Source: Flavobacterium johnsoniae (lineage in GTDB: Bacteria > Bacteroidota > Bacteroidia > Flavobacteriales > Flavobacteriaceae). From it: a DNA stretch of 64,000 nt. Where the stretch lies: positions 2,294,001 to 2,358,000 of the forward strand of contig NZ_CP103794.1 in assembly GCF_030388325.1 (NCBI RefSeq), written 5' to 3'. The position numbers and the translations under genes were made by a program. Positions 55,887 through 63,634 of this stretch are shown in pieces. A model generated the notes under the pieces. The model had not been told where the DNA came from. It saw only the letters and a program-made list of their open reading frames with translations, and did no database searches. Numbering within the stretch: position 1 is the first letter of the stretch; each line of letters opens with the position of its first letter.

Positions 55887-56966
55887 ATGGAAACAAAATT
55901 TACTGTATTGCCACTGGAACGAGATGTTGAAAATAGAGCTATTTTAAAAAAAGCAGCAAAAGCGCATCAAGCTTTAGCTGAATTAAAGGGTGCAGCGAAT
56001 GCAATACCAAATGAAAGTATTCTTATCAATACTTTATCTCTGCAAGAAGCAAAAGACAGTTCAGCAATTGAAAATATCGTTACTACACATGATGAACTTT
56101 ATCAGAGCGATATTTATACTCGTGATTTTAAATCTTTGGCAGCAAAAGAAGTTTACAGTTACGCCAAAGCACTTCAGCATGGATTTGCAAAAGTAAAAGA
56201 AAATGGACTCTTAATTAATTCTTATATTCTGGAAATTCAAGCAGAACTTGAAGAAAATAAAGCAGGGTATAGAAAAGTTCCCGGTACAGCTCTAAAAAAT
56301 GATCAGACAGGCGAGGTTGTTTATACTCCGCCTCAGCATCCCGAAGAAATTGTTTCACTGATGAATAATTTAGAAAAATTTATAAATGACGATAATATAA
56401 GTGATTTAGATCCGCTTGTTAAAATGGCTATTATTCATCATCAGTTTGAAAGTATTCATCCTTTTTATGATGGTAATGGAAGAACGGGGCGTATTATTAA
56501 TATTCTATATTTGGTAAAGCAGGGGCTTTTAAAGATTCCTGTTTTGTATTTAAGTCGATATATCAATGAAAAAAAGGGAGACTACTATAGACTTCTACAA
56601 GATGTAAGAGAAAATGATAATTGGGAAGACTGGATTATTTTTATGCTAGAAGGTGTCGAACAGACTTCTAAGCAAACGATACTTTTGATTGATGGAATAA
56701 AAAAAGAAATGCTAGCTTTTAAAAATAAAATGCGTAATGATTTGCCTAAGATTTACAGCCAAGATTTATTAAATAATTTATTCAGGCATCCCTACACAAA
56801 AATTGAATTTGTAAAAACTGAACTTAATGTAACAAGAGTAACAGCAACAAGATACCTTAATGAATTAGTTAGGGTTGGGCTTCTCGATAAACATAAGTTA
56901 GGAAGGGATATTTACTACATTAATACGTCATTATATATGCTGCTAAGTAATGCAAATAAAAAGTAA
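55887..56966 (+). CDS. Fic family protein
   Basis: A 359-residue Fic protein from the ATG at 55887; a TTG seven codons earlier is not needed. The catalytic loop HPFYDGNGRTGR starts at His191. An N-terminal inhibitory motif SSAIEN (Ser58-xxx-Glu62-Asn63) marks a self-inhibited class. A C-terminal winged helix (TKTELNVTRVTATRYLNELVR-like) could bind DNA. Fic proteins attach AMP or other groups to target proteins. It stands alone between the protease pair and the repeat region; its target is unknown. It lies on the right element and may be a toxin or regulator. Confidence 0.92.
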   Translation: METKFTVLPLERDVENRAILKKAAKAHQALAELKGAANAIPNESILINTLSLQEAKDSSAIENIVTTHDELYQSDIYTRDFKSLAAKEVYSYAKALQHGFAKVKENGLLINSYILEIQAELEENKAGYRKVPGTALKNDQTGEVVYTPPQHPEEIVSLMNNLEKFINDDNISDLDPLVKMAIIHHQFESIHPFYDGNGRTGRIINILYLVKQGLLKIPVLYLSRYINEKKGDYYRLLQDVRENDNWEDWIIFMLEGVEQTSKQTILLIDGIKKEMLAFKNKMRNDLPKIYSQDLLNNLFRHPYTKIEFVKTELNVTRVTATRYLNELVRVGLLDKHKLGRDIYYINTSLYMLLSNANKK

Positions 56967-57062
56967 ACTAAACTTAGATTAAATATAGAAGTAAATAAAG
57001 TTTATAGATACATATTTAAAGTTATGAAGCTTCGTATATAAGATGTAAATGAAGATCTATAA

Positions 57063-57336
57063 TAGATATATGAGTTTATGTATAGAAAACTATAGAAATC
57101 TATATAGATACACGAGCTTATGTATAGAAACCTATAGAAATCTATATAGATATATGAGGTTATGTATAGAAACCTATAGAAATCTATATAGATATATGAA
57201 GTTATGTATAGAAACCTATCGAAATCTATATAGATATATGAAGTTATGTATAGAAACCTATCGAAATCTATATAGATATACAAGGTTATGTATAGAAACC
57301 TATATAGATATATGAGGTTAAATATAGAAATCAATA
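57063..57336. repeat. 42-base tandem repeat array, about six to seven copies
   Basis: Units begin with tagata at 57063, 57105, 57147, 57189, 57231 and 57273, exactly 42 bases apart; the sixth lacks about 10 bases and a degenerate seventh starts at 57305. The unit contains ttatgtatagaaacctat. Because 42 is a multiple of three, both strands stay open and give repeated 14-residue peptides, but no start signal supports translation. There are no unique spacers, so it is not CRISPR. It follows the Fic gene by about 100 bases. Confidence 0.9.
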
Positions 57337-57400
57337 TTTATTTCTTAATTTATTGATTTGTAGTTATATAGTTGTATATGTCAAATTTAAAATTTATCTT

Positions 57401-57472
57401 TGCTTCAAGCCGATTAGCGCTTGAAGCAGGGAACCCTTCAGTTGAACTTAAGTTCAACTGAAGGGTTCCCTG
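57401..57472. repeat. Two adjoining perfect hairpins
   Basis: tgcttcaagc (57401-57410) pairs with gcttgaagca (57419-57428) around eight bases. Immediately after, a perfect 46-base palindrome spans 57427-57472, with arms of 23 bases around the centre cttaag. The second could end transcription in either direction (tcttttaaaa follows). The pair overlaps by two bases, so it folds as one of two alternative structures or as a cruciform-prone site. Confidence 0.8.
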
Positions 57473-57512
57473 TCTTTTAAAAGGCTTTTTAAAAACAATT
57501 TTAATGTTGTTT

Positions 57513-57553
57513 GAGTATTAGCTTTTAATGTTGTACTGGTATTAGATTTTAAT
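57513..57553. repeat. Paired TATTAG...TTAAT repeat, second site
   Basis: gtattagcttttaatg and gtattagattttaatg lie 27 bases apart, and a third ttttaatgttg precedes them at about 57499. It matches the site at 30592-30632. It may be a protein-binding site of the element. Confidence 0.4.
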
Positions 57554-57810
57554 GCTGATATAAATATAAGATTATGCCAGATGGTGCTGTTTCAGTTAAG
57601 TATGCTATAATAAAGATAATGCAGGAACTGTTGTTTCTGATAGAAGTAGAACTTCTGATAGATATGCAGATTATTAAAAAGAGTGGTTAAATTTCTTATT
57701 CTAGTTTTGGCGCCCATTATTTCACTTGTTTTTTTAAGGCTTTCAGCAATATAGGACTCTCTTTTTCTTTATTATAAATAGATAGCAGGAGCTTATATTG
57801 TCTCTAGCTA

Positions 57811-57837
57811 AATTGTGTCCGCAGTGCGGACACAATT
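57811..57837. repeat. AATTGTGTCCGCA palindrome, copy 1
   Basis: Perfect 13-base arms around one base. The palindrome and about 30 following bases (ggaaatgttctgtaaaatttt) recur with changes at 58078-58137, giving a 60-base repeat family with two members upstream of the integrase tail. Confidence 0.75.
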
Positions 57838-57987
57838 GGAAATGTTCTGTAAAATTTTCGATACCAATTTAATTCGAAGTATGGAAATCTAATTTCGTAC
57901 TGATACTACTCTTCTTCTGCAAGATATTTATTAAGCAAGTACTGTAACTCTATCTTTTCCTGCCGTTCAATTAGTAAAAATAAACGT

Positions 57988-58032
57988 GTTTAAATTAGTA
58001 CATTAGGTTGTGTTAAAATTAGTAAACACAGT
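57988..58032. repeat. GTGTTTAAATTAGTA direct repeats
   Basis: gtgtttaaattagta and gtgttaaaattagta lie in direct orientation about 27 bases apart. They are close to the end of the integrase gene and between the two copies of the 60-base palindromic repeat. They resemble recombinase arm or regulator sites, unproved. Confidence 0.35.
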
Positions 58033-58077
58033 CAGTTAAAGAAACCAATAATAATATACTTTTTTAGTGTCCATGTT

Positions 58078-58104
58078 AATTGCGTCCGCAATGCAGACGC
58101 AATT
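58078..58104. repeat. AATTGCGTCCGCA palindrome, copy 2
   Basis: 13-base arms with one mismatch, related to 57811-57837. Several paired changes between the copies (t/a to c/g in the arms) keep the pairing, which suggests the structure is under selection. Confidence 0.7.
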
Positions 58105-58211
58105 GAAAATGTACTGCAAAACTTGTGATATCGTTTAACTTGCTTTTTTCTCTAAATGGATTTAAGTTCTTTAAGAATCTTTAAATTCAGAAGTTTCTTG
58201 GTAAGTGAATG

Positions 58212-59435
58212 TCACTTAAATTTAGATTTCAGTTTCTCCATGTCTTCCATTATGTTCACATCCAAAACCTTTGCATAATGCTGGGTTTGTTTAGTGTTGG
58301 TATGCCCCATCATAGCAGATACGTTCTCAAGTCTTACTCCATTTCCTAAAGTGACAGTTGTGGCGAAAGTATGTCTTGCAACATACCATGTAAGATGTTT
58401 ATTTATGCCGCAGACATCAGCGATTTCTTTAAGATAAGCATTCATTTTCTGATTGGAAATTTTTGGAATAAGACCCTTGTGCTGATTTTTATATTTAGAA
58501 ATAATTTTCTCAATGGTTGGTAATACAGGCACATTGGCTCTAATGGCGGTTTTGGCTCTGCTGGTCATAATCCATAAGTTTCCATTTGAATCTTCGGATA
58601 AGTTTCTTTCAGTAAGTTCCAAGGCATCGACAGGGGCATATCCTGTGTAGCAGCTGAAAAGAAATATGTCCTTAACTTTTTCCAGACGCGGCGTTGAAAA
58701 TATCTTGCTCTCTATGGTGTTAAGTTCCTGCTGAGTTAAAAAAATGGCATCTTTAACGCTTAGTCTGCCATCATAAATATTAAATGGGTTTTTTATTATC
58801 ATATCCATTTTGATGGCGTAATTGCAGGCAGTTTTGTACATTTTCATATATTTTACTACAGAATTGTTTTTGATGCCTGTCTGATCTTTAAAACTGCTCT
58901 CATATTTAAGATATTGCTCAAGTTTGAAGACAAACGAGCTTGATATTTCAGATGCCGGCATATCTTCCTTTTTGTAGCTACTGTTTATGAAATTCAAAAG
59001 CAGATCTTTTGCTCTTTTGTACTTCTGCAGTGAAGCCGATGCGCGCTCTCCAGTATTTACTCTTTTAGTAAAGAATTCAATGTATGTATCCATAATCTGA
59101 ATTATCGAGGTTTCTTCAGGCTGGTCTATTTGGGCTTTTCCTGTGAGTTCAGCTTTTAATAATTGAAGGTTGACTTCAGGATCAATTCTGAAGAGTTCAG
59201 TAAATTTTTTGGCTGCATTAAGCTGGAAAAGATCAAGTAGGTTTTTCATTACTATTTCCTTTTCAATTTTAAGCTGGTTTCTAAGGTTATTAGTACTTGT
59301 CCATCTTTCTTTTGAAATGGCTTGTCCGGTTGACATTGAAATTTGTTTGTTATTGTAGCTCAAACGGGCATAGATTGGAGATTCGCCGTTCTTGTTTGCT
59401 CTGTCGGATTTCTGGTAAAAAATTACTTTTAACAT
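58212..59435 (-). CDS. Tyrosine recombinase / integrase
   Basis: A 407-residue site-specific recombinase of the Bacteroidota element type, with an N-terminal arm-binding domain, a SAM-like core-binding domain and a catalytic domain. Seen are VARHTFAT with Arg354, MMGHTNTKQTQHYAKV with His378 and nucleophile Tyr387. The first catalytic Arg, expected in TGxRxxD, is replaced by Ala in TGYAPVDALEL, as in CTnDOT-type IntDOT, which also lacks it. The gene ends 58211 and starts 262 bases from the 3' end of tRNA-Ser, the usual site of an integrase next to its attachment site. Confidence 0.95.
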   Translation of the reverse strand: MLKVIFYQKSDRANKNGESPIYARLSYNNKQISMSTGQAISKERWTSTNNLRNQLKIEKEIVMKNLLDLFQLNAAKKFTELFRIDPEVNLQLLKAELTGKAQIDQPEETSIIQIMDTYIEFFTKRVNTGERASASLQKYKRAKDLLLNFINSSYKKEDMPASEISSSFVFKLEQYLKYESSFKDQTGIKNNSVVKYMKMYKTACNYAIKMDMIIKNPFNIYDGRLSVKDAIFLTQQELNTIESKIFSTPRLEKVKDIFLFSCYTGYAPVDALELTERNLSEDSNGNLWIMTSRAKTAIRANVPVLPTIEKIISKYKNQHKGLIPKISNQKMNAYLKEIADVCGINKHLTWYVARHTFATTVTLGNGVRLENVSAMMGHTNTKQTQHYAKVLDVNIMEDMEKLKSKFK

Positions 59436-59526
59436 GTTATCTAGTTTTAAAATTAATAATCAAATTGAATTAAAAATTTTAAGAGAGCCCTTTGACAGCA
59501 GGGAATTCTCGGGGAATTCTTTTGGT

Positions 59527-59577
59527 TTAGTTACCCTTTTTTGAGAAAAAAGATTCAAAAAATGACAGGGTAACTAA
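59527..59577. repeat. TTAGTTACCC inverted repeat, right copy
   Basis: ttagttaccc (59527-59536) and gggtaactaa (59568-59577), with a further tagggtaacc right after. Identical arms occur at 45675-45723. It lies between the integrase start and the tRNA block and probably belongs to the attachment region. Confidence 0.6.
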
Positions 59578-59632
59578 TAGGGTAACCATTCTTTGATAAA
59601 ACATGTGCTTTTTGAAAAGTTTGTAAAAACGA

Positions 59633-59666
59633 AAAAGCCTTTAAACACTAGTGTTTAAAGGCTTTT
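59633..59666 (-). terminator. Palindromic terminator downstream of tRNA-Ser, right copy
   Basis: A perfect 34-base palindrome; on the minus strand it is followed by TTCGTTTTTAC. It would end the tRNA transcript before the integrase promoter region. Confidence 0.75.
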
Positions 59667-59696
59667 GATTTTTAAAGTTTCTTTTGAAACTTCTAC

Positions 59697-59784
59697 TGGC
59701 GGAGAAAGAGGGATTCGAACCCCCGGACCTGTTACAGTCAACAGTTTTCAAGACTGCCGCATTCGACCGCTCTGCCATTTCTCC
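59697..59784 (-). tRNA. tRNA-Ser (anticodon TGA), right copy
   Basis: Read on the minus strand from 59784 with acceptor GGAGAAA, anticodon TGA in loop CTTGAAA, a long variable arm, T-loop GGTTCGAATCC, acceptor TTTCTCC, G and encoded CCA (59697-59699). It lies next to the integrase on the side of the housekeeping genes and is the likely integration target rebuilt by the element. Its 3' end shares 13 bases with 1354-1366. Confidence 0.95.
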
Positions 59785-59816
59785 AGTATGTCGCTATCAT
59801 TAGCTGATTGAGGGTG

Positions 59817-59824
59817 CAAATATA
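59817..59824 (-). promoter_or_regulatory. tRNA-Ser promoter -7 element, right copy
   Basis: On the minus strand TATATTTG matches TAnnTTTG 33 bases before the tRNA start. Confidence 0.6.
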
Positions 59825-59935
59825 AGACGGTTTTTTGGTTATAAAAACTTTTTCTCGACTTTTTTTTAAAGTTTTTTAAGATAATTTTCAAGTGTCTAAT
59901 TATCAGTATTTCCGAAAACGAGATTTTTATAAAAA

Positions 59936-60334
59936 TTATTCTAAGTCGTCTAAAATTGGCGTTGGTTTTTTGTTTTCGTCAACTGCAACAAAAGAAAAAG
60001 TTCCCGAAACTACCGTTTCGCGAAGCTCCGAATACATCTGTTCCATAAAAATATCGACATGAATTTTACAGCTTGTTCTTCCTACGCTATCAACTTTTGC
60101 TACTAATTCGATTAAAGTTCCGGCGGGAATTGCCTTTTTAAAATCGATTTGTCCTGTAGAAATCGTAACTACTTTTTTGCGACTGAAACGTGTAGCGCAA
60201 ATAAATGCCACTTCATCCATAAGATGTAATGCAGTTCCTCCAAATAAAGTGTCGTAATGATTTGTTGTACTAGGAAAAACGGCCTTAAAAATACGAGTTT
60301 CAGATTTCTGAATTCTTTCTTCTACTGTTCCCAT
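59936..60334 (-). CDS. Acyl-CoA thioesterase, hotdog fold
   Basis: A 132-residue hotdog-fold protein from ATG at 60334; a longer frame from 60376 would overlap ribBA and is not needed. The helix HYDTLFGGTALHLMDEVAFI carries the catalytic-type Asn/Asp pattern of YciA/BFIT-like acyl-CoA thioesterases (the N-H-Y-D start and the later Asp), followed by strands VVTISTGQIDFKKAI. It splits acyl-CoA to the free acid. It begins one base after the ribBA stop. The family call is firm; the preferred chain length is unknown. Confidence 0.88.
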   Translation of the reverse strand: MGTVEERIQKSETRIFKAVFPSTTNHYDTLFGGTALHLMDEVAFICATRFSRKKVVTISTGQIDFKKAIPAGTLIELVAKVDSVGRTSCKIHVDIFMEQMYSELRETVVSGTFSFVAVDENKKPTPILDDLE

Positions 60335-60335
60335 A

Positions 60336-61469
60336 TTAATAATTAACGTATTCTGTAATTTCAAGTCCGTAACCAATCATACCAACGCGTTTTGTTTGTT
60401 CAGTATTCGAAACCAATCTTATTTTAGAAATATCAATATCATGAAGAATTTGAGCTCCAATTCCGTAATCTTTACTGTCAATGATAACTTTTGGAGCTTT
60501 TAAAGTTCCGTTAGATTGTAATGTTTTAAGCTCCGAAATTCTGTTTAAAAGATTTACAGCTGTCATATCTTGATTGATGAAAATAACAGCGCCTTTTCCG
60601 TTCTCGTTAATTACTTTAAACATATCATCCAATTGCTGTTCCGCATTGTTGGTTAATGTTCCAAGTAAATCATTATTTACTTGAGAAGAATGTATTCTGG
60701 TTAGAATTGGTTCGCCAGAATTCCAAGTCCCTTTTGTTAGAGCAATATGAATTTGTTTGTTAGTAGTTTGCTCGTAAGCTCTTAATCTGAAAGTTCCGAA
60801 ACGAGTTTCAATGTCAAAATCTTCCTTTTTAACAATTAAACTATCATGTTGCATTCTATAAGCAACTAAATCTTCAATAGAAACTAATTTTAAATCAAAT
60901 TTTTTGGCAACTTTAATCAATTCAGGTAGACGAGACATTGTTCCGTCTTCATTTAGAATTTCGCAGATAACCCCAGCAGGTTTAAATCCTGCTAAACGTG
61001 CAAAATCAATAGCTGCTTCAGTGTGTCCGGTTCTTCTTAAAACACCACCTTGTTTAGCAATTAAAGGGAAAATATGACCAGGTCGAGCTAAATCGTGTGG
61101 TTTTGTATTTGGATCGACTAGTGCTTCAACAGTTTTAGAACGATCAGAAGCAGAAATTCCAGTTGTAACGCCATTTCCTTTCAAATCAATAGATACAGTA
61201 AAAGCAGTTTCCATATGATCTGTGTTGTTCGTAACCATCGCGCGCAAATCAAGTTCTTTGCAACGGCTTTCTGTAAGTGGTGTGCAAATTAATCCACGAC
61301 CGTGAGTAGCCATAAAATTGATCATTTCTGGTGTTACTTTTTCAGCTGCTGCCAAAAAATCACCTTCATTTTCACGATCTTCATCATCGACTACAATGAT
61401 TACTTTACCTTGACGAATATCTTCTATAGCTTCTTCAATGGTATTTAGTTGTATTTTTGTTGTTGACAT
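60336..61469 (-). CDS. ribB: 3,4-dihydroxy-2-butanone-4-phosphate synthase with GTP cyclohydrolase II-like domain
   Basis: A 377-residue RibBA-like protein of riboflavin synthesis. The N-terminal DHBP synthase is complete: [33 protein letters not shown] and [13 protein letters not shown] contain the metal- and substrate-binding residues. The C-terminal GTP cyclohydrolase II-like domain keeps the fold ([15 protein letters not shown]) but lacks the zinc-binding cysteines normally found after that point, so it is probably inactive, as is common in Flavobacteriaceae. A separate ribA would then be needed elsewhere. It lies two bases after the permease gene. Confidence 0.93.
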   Translation of the reverse strand: MSTTKIQLNTIEEAIEDIRQGKVIIVVDDEDRENEGDFLAAAEKVTPEMINFMATHGRGLICTPLTESRCKELDLRAMVTNNTDHMETAFTVSIDLKGNGVTTGISASDRSKTVEALVDPNTKPHDLARPGHIFPLIAKQGGVLRRTGHTEAAIDFARLAGFKPAGVICEILNEDGTMSRLPELIKVAKKFDLKLVSIEDLVAYRMQHDSLIVKKEDFDIETRFGTFRLRAYEQTTNKQIHIALTKGTWNSGEPILTRIHSSQVNNDLLGTLTNNAEQQLDDMFKVINENGKGAVIFINQDMTAVNLLNRISELKTLQSNGTLKAPKVIIDSKDYGIGAQILHDIDISKIRLVSNTEQTKRVGMIGYGLEITEYVNY

Positions 61470-61471
61470 AA

Positions 61472-62926
61472 TTATTCTTGCTTTTGAGCTGGAAAAAACC
61501 GCTCGGAAATTTTCTGAAATAGTTGTGAAATCGGGGTTGTAATCGCATCAAAATTAATTAACCCGTTGTCGTTTGTTGCACGATACGTTAAGAGAACCGC
61601 TAATGGCGATAGGATAATGGATGACATCCATGAACCTAAAAATGGAGACATACCGCCTTCTTGTGATAATCTTTTTCCAAAAGTATTAATGAAGTGGAAA
61701 GTAATAAAGATTAAAACAGCAAATACAATCGGAAGTCCAAGTCCGCCTTTTCTAATAATCGCACCAAGTGGAGCTCCAATAAAAAACATTAAAAAACACG
61801 CAAAAGCAATTACAAACTTTTCATACAATGCGCTTAAGTGCTTATTAATTTCTCTTTGTTTATCCTTTAAATCCTTTTGAGTAGTTTCTATTGAATAAAT
61901 ATTACTTGTAATATTACTTCCAGCCATTTTAAAAATATCTACTTGATCCTTGTTAGAATACAATGACACTAGATTGTTTGGAAGTTGTTTTTTCTTTACC
62001 TGTTTATTTGTGTTTTGCGGACCTCTTCTAATTCCAACTCTTTGATTGATGTTTTCAGAAAAAGAAACAATTTCGTTGTCTAAGTTTTTGTTTAATGAAT
62101 CCAAAGTGTAGCGCAATTCATTAACATTCAACATTGCATTTGTACCAGCAATGCTTTCTTTGCTATCATCGACTTTGTTTAATTCGGCTAAATCAATATT
62201 GATAATCTGCTTCTTGAATTTTCCTTTTATGAAAGGCAATTTTGCACGATCTTCATATTTTTTTGGAGTAACATCTTGATAATAGTAACCGTCATTCAAA
62301 ACTAATTGAAGAATGCTAGATTTTTCACTGCTAATTAATTCGCCTGTTTTAGATTTAATAACAGTTTTGTTTTCGCCCATACTGCTGGGCTTTTCGTGAA
62401 TTGTTACTCCAGTAAGATGATTTCCGTTTTCTCCAGACTTTTTATTTACCTTAATGTTGTAAGTGCCAACATCGTTAAACTGTCCTTCAGCAATTGCCAT
62501 TGCTGGCTTAGCCTGTGCAATATTTTTTCTAAAGTTTACAAATTTATATTCTGCATACGGAATAACATTATTTGCAAACCAAAAAGCGACAATACTTAAA
62601 ACGAAAATAAAAATAATCAATACGCGCATAGCTCTTTGCAACGAAATACCAGAAGATTTCATGGCTGCGAACTCATAATTTTCGGCCAAATTTCCGAAAG
62701 TCATAATCGAAGCCAATAAAACTGATAATGGCAAAACCAGCGGTATAATACGAGGCATAGAAAAAAGCAGGAATTTCACAACCAATATTAAGTCGAGATC
62801 TTTACCTGCTAGTTCTGAAATAAATAGCCATACTGTTTGAAGTATGAATATGAAAAATAGGATTACAAATACCGTGGCAAATGTAAATAAGAATGTTTTT
62901 AATAAGTATTTGTCTAGAATTTTCAA
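61472..62926 (-). CDS. LptF/LptG family permease
   Basis: A 484-residue inner-membrane permease of the YjgP/YjgQ family, part of the lipopolysaccharide export machine. It starts with LDKYLLKTFLFTFATVFVILFFIF, the first helix, and has six helices in two groups: three near residues 10-125 and three near 365-455 (FFIGAPLGAIIRKGGLG is the conserved C-terminal helix start), with a long periplasmic beta-jellyroll region between. LptF and LptG cannot be told apart from this sequence alone. It follows the lolA-like gene after eight bases, giving an envelope-lipid transport pair. Confidence 0.93.
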   Translation of the reverse strand: MKILDKYLLKTFLFTFATVFVILFFIFILQTVWLFISELAGKDLDLILVVKFLLFSMPRIIPLVLPLSVLLASIMTFGNLAENYEFAAMKSSGISLQRAMRVLIIFIFVLSIVAFWFANNVIPYAEYKFVNFRKNIAQAKPAMAIAEGQFNDVGTYNIKVNKKSGENGNHLTGVTIHEKPSSMGENKTVIKSKTGELISSEKSSILQLVLNDGYYYQDVTPKKYEDRAKLPFIKGKFKKQIINIDLAELNKVDDSKESIAGTNAMLNVNELRYTLDSLNKNLDNEIVSFSENINQRVGIRRGPQNTNKQVKKKQLPNNLVSLYSNKDQVDIFKMAGSNITSNIYSIETTQKDLKDKQREINKHLSALYEKFVIAFACFLMFFIGAPLGAIIRKGGLGLPIVFAVLIFITFHFINTFGKRLSQEGGMSPFLGSWMSSIILSPLAVLLTYRATNDNGLINFDAITTPISQLFQKISERFFPAQKQE

Positions 62927-62934
62927 CCTTCTGA

Positions 62935-63582
62935 TTAATCTAATTTATTAATGTAGTATTTAGGGTATTTACTCGCTACAAAGGTAAATTGATTTTTTGA
63001 TAATGGCTGATTGGTTTTAAAAGAATTAACGGTTAAAGTTGTTTTTGTTCCGTTTTTTCCTGTTTCAATCAAATTATAAATGTGTTTTGTTTGACTGTCA
63101 ATACCTAAAAGAATTTCTTTTCTTTGATCTTTTCCGCTTGTAGGAACTAATTTAATGTACTGAATTTTTCTTCCTTTTACATTTTGAACAATGTCCATAT
63201 TGTATTTATAGCCAGAATTAAAGAAAGTAAGCATTTTTGAAGGAGTAACTGCGTTGTCATCCTTCTCATTTACTTTAGAAATTGTAACTTCTTCGTCTTC
63301 AGGGACAATTGTGTATGTTTTTTGACCATCAAAAATTTTAGTAACACCCATGAAATTCAACACATATTGGTTTCCTTTCATCGTTACATTTCCTTTACTG
63401 TCTTGATTAATGTTTTCTTTAGCATTATTCAAAGAATATTTAAAATCAATTACAATATTATCGTAGCTTTTTATTTTAGAAGTTACTTCGTTCAATAGAT
63501 CTTTTGCTTTCTTATCTTGAGCCTGAATAGAAGTGAAGCTCAAAAGCAAAATAACTGCCATTTGAAAACACTTTTTAGTCAT
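62935..63582 (-). CDS. lolA: LolA-like outer-membrane lipoprotein carrier
   Basis: A periplasmic carrier of about 215 residues. From ATG at 63582 it has a normal signal peptide (KKCFQMAVILLLSFTSIQAQ); longer starts at 63627 or 63672 would put 15-30 extra residues before it and are less likely. NIVIDFKYSLNNAKE, QYVLNFMGVTKIFDGQKTY and KLVPTSGKDQRKEILLGID follow the LolA half-barrel strands. It carries lipoproteins across the periplasm. It lies between ftsK and the permease, all leftward. Confidence 0.88.
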   Translation of the reverse strand: MTKKCFQMAVILLLSFTSIQAQDKKAKDLLNEVTSKIKSYDNIVIDFKYSLNNAKENINQDSKGNVTMKGNQYVLNFMGVTKIFDGQKTYTIVPEDEEVTISKVNEKDDNAVTPSKMLTFFNSGYKYNMDIVQNVKGRKIQYIKLVPTSGKDQRKEILLGIDSQTKHIYNLIETGKNGTKTTLTVNSFKTNQPLSKNQFTFVASKYPKYYINKLD

Positions 63583-63634
63583 GTTTGTGATAGAATTTTT
63601 GTTGATTTCTTGAATTTTTGTTCTCATGATTGGA

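Noticed and set aside
57002..57334. Open frames of 110 (minus) and 88 (plus) residues with Tyr/Arg-rich repeats
   Set aside because: They arise because a 42-base repeat has no stop in either strand. No start signal or family supports translation.
57063..57336. CRISPR array
   Set aside because: Units are contiguous with no unique spacers and no cas genes are in the window.
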